NCBI GenBank assembly: GCA_003645555.1
Contig: QNFN01000130.1
Location: 1-5,926 of the forward strand
Source of the DNA: Gammaproteobacteria bacterium
GTDB taxonomy: Bacteria > Pseudomonadota > Gammaproteobacteria > QNFN01
Length of the DNA stretch: 5,926 nt
Direction: 5' to 3'
Shown here: positions 1 through 3,329 of the stretch, piece after piece
How the letters are laid out: each line of letters starts with the position of its first letter
How positions within the stretch are numbered: the first letter of the stretch is position 1
Made by a program: the position numbers and the translations under genes
Notes under the pieces: generated by a model
Seen by the model: only the letters and a program-made list of their open reading frames with translations
Database searches by the model: none
Told to the model about the DNA's origin: nothing

Positions 1-22
1 CAAGTGGCTGAATCTTTGAAGG

Positions 23-41
23 CTTCTGGGAGACCCTGAAG
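23..41 (-). terminator. weak hairpin downstream of tRNA-Ser
   Basis: Imperfect hairpin 26 bases beyond the tRNA 3' end: arms CTTC/GAAG, one mismatch, then GGG/CCC around a 3-base loop. No T-run follows on the minus strand, so it is not a canonical intrinsic terminator. It could equally be a 3'-trailer structure used in tRNA processing, or chance. Nothing else is recognisable in bases 1-66. Confidence 0.2.
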
Positions 42-63
42 GACTGATGTCAGAGACGAGACT

Positions 64-154
<91 letters not shown>

Positions 155-164
155 GGGGGCGCAC

Positions 165-193
165 AGGGTAAAGCACAAGCCTTGGATTCGCAA
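165..193 (-). promoter_or_regulatory. sigma70-type promoter of tRNA-Ser
   Basis: On the minus strand there is a -35 box TTGCGA (188-193), a 17-bp spacer and a -10 box TACCCT (165-170). The -10 box lies 10 bp before the tRNA 5' end. The sequence between the -10 box and the gene (GTGCGCCCCC) is very GC-rich. Such a discriminator is the usual mark of stable-RNA promoters under stringent (ppGpp) control. That regulation is inferred from the motif only. Confidence 0.65.
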
Positions 194-269
194 GGAGTTA
201 ACGGCTAAGCCGAAGAATGCCTGGCTGGTCCACCGAGTAGGCGAAAAGGGGGCGAGGGAGGGATTATTC

Positions 270-315
270 GGCGCTTCGCGCCTCACCCCTTCGGGACCGC
301 CACCGCTTGGCGGCG
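270..315 (-). terminator. cluster of GC-rich hairpins after the rhodanese gene
   Basis: Three small hairpins lie in a row in the transcript downstream of the rhodanese stop. The first is CGCCGCC-AAGC-GGTGGCG (298-315, 7 bp with one G-T). The second is CCC-GAA-GGG, and the third is GGCGC-GAA-GCGCC (270-282, 5 perfect bp). They sit between the stop codon and the tRNA promoter, where a terminator would be useful. The last one is followed by GAATAATCCC and not by a T-run, so it is at best a weak or atypical intrinsic terminator; mRNA 3'-end protection is an alternative role. Confidence 0.35.
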
Positions 316-346
316 ACGTTCTTCACCAATGCTTCACCTTGGCTTG

Positions 347-1240
347 TCAGGGCGCGGGTCCCGCCTTCATCGGCGCCGCCTTGACCTGTTCGTATTCGAG
401 CATAGAGCCGTCGTAGAGGCGCACATCCTCGAAACCGAGCGCGCGCAGGGTCAGGTAACTCTGCGATGCACGGTGGCCGGAGCGGCAGTAGGTGATCACC
501 GGCTGGTTCTTGTCGGTGACGCCGGCTTCGGCGAGGGAAGCCATCAGTTCCGGTACCGGCTTGCGTTTGAACCCCTGCTCGAAATCGACCGAGCCATCCC
601 ACGACCAGAGCCGTGCGCCGGGGACGTGACCGCTGCGCGGCATGCGCGGGTTGCCGATGTACGCTTCCCGGCTGCGCACGTCGAGAACCGCCGTTTCTCC
701 GCCGGTGGATGCGGCCCTGAAGGTGGCGAAATCAATGCTGTTGTCACGGCCCTCGCTGCCGGTCGGGACGTAGGTCACTCGTGTAGGTTCGACCGGGATC
801 GCCTCGACCTTGCGCCCACTGAGGATCCAGTCGACCAGCCCGCCCTCGAGCACCGAGACTTTCTCGTGGCCGATGCGCTCGAGTTCCCAGAACAGCCGCC
901 CGGCGTTGAGCCCGCCCATGTCGTCGTAGACCACGACGTGCTTGTCGGCACTGATACCGAAGTAGCCGAGCACCTGATAGAGCCGTTGGTCGTCGACGCG
1001 TAATTTCACCCTGTCGCGACGCTGCTGCACCAGGGCGCCGAACGGCAGGTAGACCGCGCCCGGGATATGGAAACGCTGGTACTGGGTGCTATCGGTCGCC
1101 ATGTCTATCAGGACGATCGACGGGTCACCGCGGTGCTCCTCCAACCAGGCGGCATCGACGTATACCGGGGCCGCGTGCAGTGGCAACAACCAGAGCAGAC
1201 CGACCAGGCCTGACAGTAGGGTGATAAGAGGTCTGTTCAT
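347..1240 (-). CDS. exported tandem-domain rhodanese (sulfurtransferase)
   Basis: 297-residue protein with an N-terminal signal peptide (about residues 1-23, hydrophobic core LLSGLVGLLWLLPL, cleavage likely near LHA-A), so the mature protein should act in the periplasm. It has two rhodanese domains. The N-terminal domain (about 27-150) has the structural signatures HIPGAVYLP and VLEGG, but Asp106 stands where the catalytic Cys would be (VVVYDDMGG), so it is probably inactive. The C-terminal domain (about 165-290) has DVRS, GHVPGA and the active loop C252-R-S-G-H-R257; Cys252 would carry the persulfide. By family it should transfer sulfane sulfur, for example from thiosulfate, to an acceptor such as cyanide or a thiol; the real substrate is unknown. 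The ATG start has a GAGG Shine-Dalgarno 8 bp upstream and fits the signal peptide. It lies 120 bp downstream of marC, so it may be in the same transcript or independent. Confidence 0.9.
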   Translation of the reverse strand: MNRPLITLLSGLVGLLWLLPLHAAPVYVDAAWLEEHRGDPSIVLIDMATDSTQYQRFHIPGAVYLPFGALVQQRRDRVKLRVDDQRLYQVLGYFGISADKHVVVYDDMGGLNAGRLFWELERIGHEKVSVLEGGLVDWILSGRKVEAIPVEPTRVTYVPTGSEGRDNSIDFATFRAASTGGETAVLDVRSREAYIGNPRMPRSGHVPGARLWSWDGSVDFEQGFKRKPVPELMASLAEAGVTDKNQPVITYCRSGHRASQSYLTLRALGFEDVRLYDGSMLEYEQVKAAPMKAGPAP

Positions 1241-1248
1241 CGTTGTTG

Positions 1249-1252
1249 CCTC
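1249..1252 (-). promoter_or_regulatory. ribosome binding site of the rhodanese gene
   Basis: GAGG on the minus strand, 8 bases before the ATG at 1238-1240. It supports this start over any internal one. Confidence 0.55.
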
Positions 1253-1325
1253 GAGACCGGTCCCGGTTGCCCGGCGAACGGCAGCTAAGTTGGCGGGTGC
1301 CGGAGCGCCCGTGGTTCTTCATGGA

Positions 1326-1342
1326 CCGGGCACGCGGCCCGG
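1326..1342 (-). terminator. GC-rich hairpin after marC
   Basis: Perfect 6-bp hairpin CCGGGC/GCCCGG with a 5-base loop, 18 bases after the marC stop codon. The position suits a terminator between marC and the rhodanese gene, but no T-run follows on either strand, so termination may be partial or absent. No convincing promoter is visible in the rest of the 120-bp gap (1241-1360). Confidence 0.35.
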
Positions 1343-1360
1343 AATTCAGTGCCCACGGCG

Positions 1361-1951
1361 TCAGCCCGCGGCAAGGAAATCTCGCACCCCGGTCAGGAAC
1401 ATCTGCACGGCGATGGCCGTCAACAGCATGCCCATCAGCCGTTGCACAGCCATCAACCCACGTTCCCCGAGCAACCGGTGCAGCGGGTTGCATAGCAGCA
1501 GCACCGCGGCGGTGATGGCACAGGCCGCGGTGACCGCGACGCCCCACTCCAGCAGCCGGTCCGGCTCACGGGTGACCAGCAGCAGCACGGTGGCCATGGC
1601 CGACGGCCCGGCGATCAGCGGTGTGGCCAGCGGCACCACCAGCGGTTCACCGTCCGGCAGGTCGCTGAACATGTTATTGCCCTGGGGAAAGATCATCTTG
1701 ATGGCGATCAGGAACAGGAGGATGCCACCGGCGATCGACAGCGACGGCTCCTCGAGCCGCAGCAGCGACATCAGCCCGGGACCAACGGCCAGGAACAGCA
1801 ACAGGATGGCGAAGGCGATCAGCGACTCGCGCAGGATGATCGGCCGCTTCCGCTCGGTCGGGACGTCACGCAGCACGGCGAGGAACGACGGCACGTTGCC
1901 GAGTGGGTCCATGACCAGCAGCAGGGTGATGATGGCCGAGAGCAGGGTCAT
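1361..1951 (-). CDS. yhgN: MarC/YhgN family integral membrane protein
   Basis: 196-residue inner-membrane protein, almost exactly the length of E. coli YhgN. About six hydrophobic segments are visible, near residues 2-24, 40-62, 68-88, 105-127, 134-155 and 168-190. Family signatures are MDPLGNVPSF at 14-23, SIAGGILLFLIAIKMIFP at 72-89, PLATPLIAGPSAMAT at 107-121 and RLMGMLLTAIAVQMFL near 171-186. The Pfam MarC family has no firmly established biochemical role; an early link to multiple antibiotic resistance in E. coli was not upheld, and transport is only suspected. The ATG start is supported by GAAAGG 7 bp upstream and by alignment with YhgN. It lies just downstream of a palindromic mobile element that separates it from nit. 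Its ribosome binding site is outside that element, so translation should be intact. Transcription must read through the palindrome or start within or near it. The symbol rests on remembered similarity to YhgN. Confidence 0.9.
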   Translation of the reverse strand: MTLLSAIITLLLVMDPLGNVPSFLAVLRDVPTERKRPIILRESLIAFAILLLFLAVGPGLMSLLRLEEPSLSIAGGILLFLIAIKMIFPQGNNMFSDLPDGEPLVVPLATPLIAGPSAMATVLLLVTREPDRLLEWGVAVTAACAITAAVLLLCNPLHRLLGERGLMAVQRLMGMLLTAIAVQMFLTGVRDFLAAG

Positions 1952-1958
1952 GGCGTGA

Positions 1959-1964
1959 CCTTTC
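1959..1964 (-). promoter_or_regulatory. ribosome binding site of marC
   Basis: GAAAGG on the minus strand, 7 bases before the marC ATG (1949-1951). It lies 14 bp outside the left end of the palindromic element and was therefore not created by the insertion. Confidence 0.6.
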
Positions 1965-1977
1965 TGGCCAACCTTAA

Positions 1978-1995
1978 GGAACCTCTGATTAAGTC
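1978..1995 (+). repeat. left terminal inverted repeat of the MITE-like element
   Basis: GGAACCTCTGATTAAGTC, the inverted partner of 2119-2136 with a single mismatch (T versus C at repeat position 14). It begins immediately after TTAA. Confidence 0.85.
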
Positions 1996-2038
1996 TGGAC
2001 GAAGTAGATTGTGCTTCAGAATGTTCAGATTTGAGGCG

Positions 2039-2075
2039 CCAAGCGCACGTAATAGCGAGCTATTGCGAAGCTTGG
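2039..2075. repeat. central stem-loop of the MITE-like element
   Basis: Core hairpin of the palindrome: CCAAGC/GCTTGG, an internal loop (GCA against AA), then CGTAATAG/CTATTGCG (8 bp including one G-T) closed by a CGAG tetraloop. Its centre coincides with that of the whole element, so in RNA the element should fold into one long snap-back hairpin between nit and marC in the transcript. Confidence 0.75.
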
Positions 2076-2118
2076 CAACGCTAAAGCTGGACATTCTGGG
2101 CGCCAGATACGAGTTCAT

Positions 2119-2136
2119 GACTTGATCAGAGGTTCC
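2119..2136 (-). repeat. right terminal inverted repeat, overlapping the nit stop codon
   Basis: Inverted copy of 1978-1995. On the minus strand it reads GGAACCTCTGATCAAGTC, and the TGA inside it (2126-2128) is the stop codon of nit. The preceding CTC and AAC codons of nit also lie in this repeat. Confidence 0.85.
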
Positions 2137-2962
2137 CTAGGGTGTGGCGGTGGGCCAGGGCCGGAAACGTGCGCCGTGTGCCTTCGAGCAGGTCGCGGTC
2201 GAACGGCGCCTGGGCAACGCCCACGCCGGTCGCCAAGCGGTCGATCACCATCCCCCAGGGGTCGATCACCATGCTCTCGCCATGGGTCTCACGCTGATCG
2301 GGATGCGTTCCGCCTTGGGCCGAGGCGACGACGTAGCAGAGGTTCTCGATCGCCCGCGCGCGCAGCAGCGTCTCCCAGTGGGCGCGGCCGGTGGTCGCGG
2401 TAAATGCCGCGGGCAGCGCCAGCAGTTCCATGCCGTCGTCGACCAGGGCGCGAAACAACTCGGGGAAGCGCAAGTCGTAACAGACCGCCAAACCCAGGCG
2501 ACCAAGCGGTGTGTCGATGACGACCGGGGTATCGCCCGGGGCGATGGTCTCCGATTCGGCGTAGCGCTCACCGGTGGCCGCCACCTCGACATCGAACAGG
2601 TGGATCTTGTCGTAGCGTGCGACCTGCTGCCCGTGGTCGTCGTAGACCAGACAGGCGGCACGCACGCGTTCGGGTGCGTCATCGGCGAGCGGTAAGGTAC
2701 CGCCGACCAGCCAAAGGTTATGGCGCTCTGCCTGTCTGGAGAGAAAGGCCTGTAGCGGGCCGTCGCCTTCGCGCTCGGCAAAGGCCAGCTTGTCCTCTTC
2801 CCGATGGCCCATCAGGGCAAAGTTCTCGGGCAGCACGACCAATCGGGCGCCAGCATCCGCGGCCTTGGCAATCAGCTGTCTGGCGGACTCCAGGTTTGCC
2901 TCGGGATCCGCACCGGAGACCATCTGCACGGCGGCGAGGGCTCCCCCGACCGCGGTGGTCAC
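2126..2962 (-). CDS. Nit-type carbon-nitrogen hydrolase (probable deaminated-glutathione or omega amidase)
   Basis: 278-residue cytoplasmic amidase of the nitrilase superfamily, Nit1/Nit2-like branch. The Glu-Lys-Cys catalytic triad is visible: Glu46 in LPENF, Lys119 in YDKIHLF and Cys161 in VCYDLRFPELFR. The second conserved glutamate region is HWETLLRARAIEN (195-207). By family it hydrolyses amides of small acids; Nit1-like members repair deaminated glutathione and Nit2-like members act on alpha-ketoglutaramate. The substrate cannot be settled here. It starts with GTG and overlaps the upstream gene's stop codon as GTGA, which suggests translational coupling; no ATG alternative fits the family N-terminus. 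The yhdP-nit association is common in gammaproteobacteria, where tldD often follows; here a mobile element and marC follow instead. The extreme C-terminus (after RRTFPALAHRHTLG) is odd, because the last two codons and stop come from the inserted element. Confidence 0.9.
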   Translation of the reverse strand: MTTAVGGALAAVQMVSGADPEANLESARQLIAKAADAGARLVVLPENFALMGHREEDKLAFAEREGDGPLQAFLSRQAERHNLWLVGGTLPLADDAPERVRAACLVYDDHGQQVARYDKIHLFDVEVAATGERYAESETIAPGDTPVVIDTPLGRLGLAVCYDLRFPELFRALVDDGMELLALPAAFTATTGRAHWETLLRARAIENLCYVVASAQGGTHPDQRETHGESMVIDPWGMVIDRLATGVGVAQAPFDRDLLEGTRRTFPALAHRHTLGNL

Positions 2963-3291
2963 GGCACCACCGACAGCAGCAACTGGTCGTTGCGAACACC
3001 TCCCGGCCGGGTCTTGATACGAGACGACGGTATGCCGAGGGCGATCAGCCAGGCGCGCAACTCCTCCGCCCAGAGCTGCCCGGTTTCACCACCTGGGTAA
3101 CGGATCAGCAGTCGACTGCTCTCCTCGCGGAACATCAGGGTGTCGATGGCCGTGCGCAGCGCCGGCTCGGCCAACACCGCCTGGCCGCTGCGCGGGGCGG
3201 CCCAGAACTCCGCGTCGATGACCCACGGTCCGTCAGCGGCGGGAAGGGCCGTGGCAAACAGCAGCAAGGCGACCAAGCATGTACGTTTCAT
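2959..3291 (-). CDS. small exported protein of unknown function
   Basis: 110-residue protein with a clear signal peptide (MKRTCLVALLLFATALPAA, cleavage near residues 18-20). There is no lipobox, so it is probably a soluble periplasmic protein. The mature part is about 90 residues, with WVIDAEFWAAPRSG near 23-36 and LLIRYPGGETGQLWAEELRAW near 61-81. The segment ALGIPSSRI near 84-92 recalls the end of OmpA-like domains, where a helix leads to GI-x-x-x-RI, but the peptidoglycan-binding core is not recognisable. The family is not identified. The ATG at 3291 is chosen because the signal peptide begins there; a TTG at 3333 overlapping the yhdP stop would add 14 polar residues ahead of it. No good Shine-Dalgarno precedes the ATG, so expression may depend on translation of yhdP, which ends 38 bp upstream. 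Its stop overlaps the GTG of nit by four bases, placing it firmly in the yhdP-nit operon. Confidence 0.75.
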   Translation of the reverse strand: MKRTCLVALLLFATALPAADGPWVIDAEFWAAPRSGQAVLAEPALRTAIDTLMFREESSRLLIRYPGGETGQLWAEELRAWLIALGIPSSRIKTRPGGVRNDQLLLSVVP

Positions 3292-3329
3292 CGACGGGAG
3301 GATAGCGTGTCCGGTGTGACCGACGCGAC

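Larger units (their letters stand above)
1978..2136. mobile_element. MITE-like 159-bp palindromic element
   Basis: A short non-coding element bounded by 18-bp terminal inverted repeats that match at 17 of 18 positions: GGAACCTCTGATTAAGTC (1978-1995) and the reverse complement of GACTTGATCAGAGGTTCC (2119-2136). The interior is also palindromic about the same centre (near 2057). CAGAATGTTCAG (2017-2028) pairs with CTGGACATTCTG (2087-2098), and CCAAGC (2039-2044) pairs with GCTTGG (2070-2075). It is far too short for a transposase and has no convincing ORF. Flanks are TTAA (1974-1977) on the left and CTAG (2137-2140) on the right. Both fit a YTAR or TA target, as used by IS5-type or IS630/Tc1-type transposases, but they are not an exact duplication. 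This is the architecture of a miniature inverted-repeat transposable element moved in trans. The family is not identified. Confidence 0.8.

Noticed and set aside
254..265. 12-bp repeat GAGGGAGGGATT shared with the tRNA-Ser 3' region (74-85), a possible attachment-site remnant
   Set aside because: The match is short, purine-rich and stops before the T-loop core. There is no integrase or island between the copies, only the tRNA itself and its promoter.
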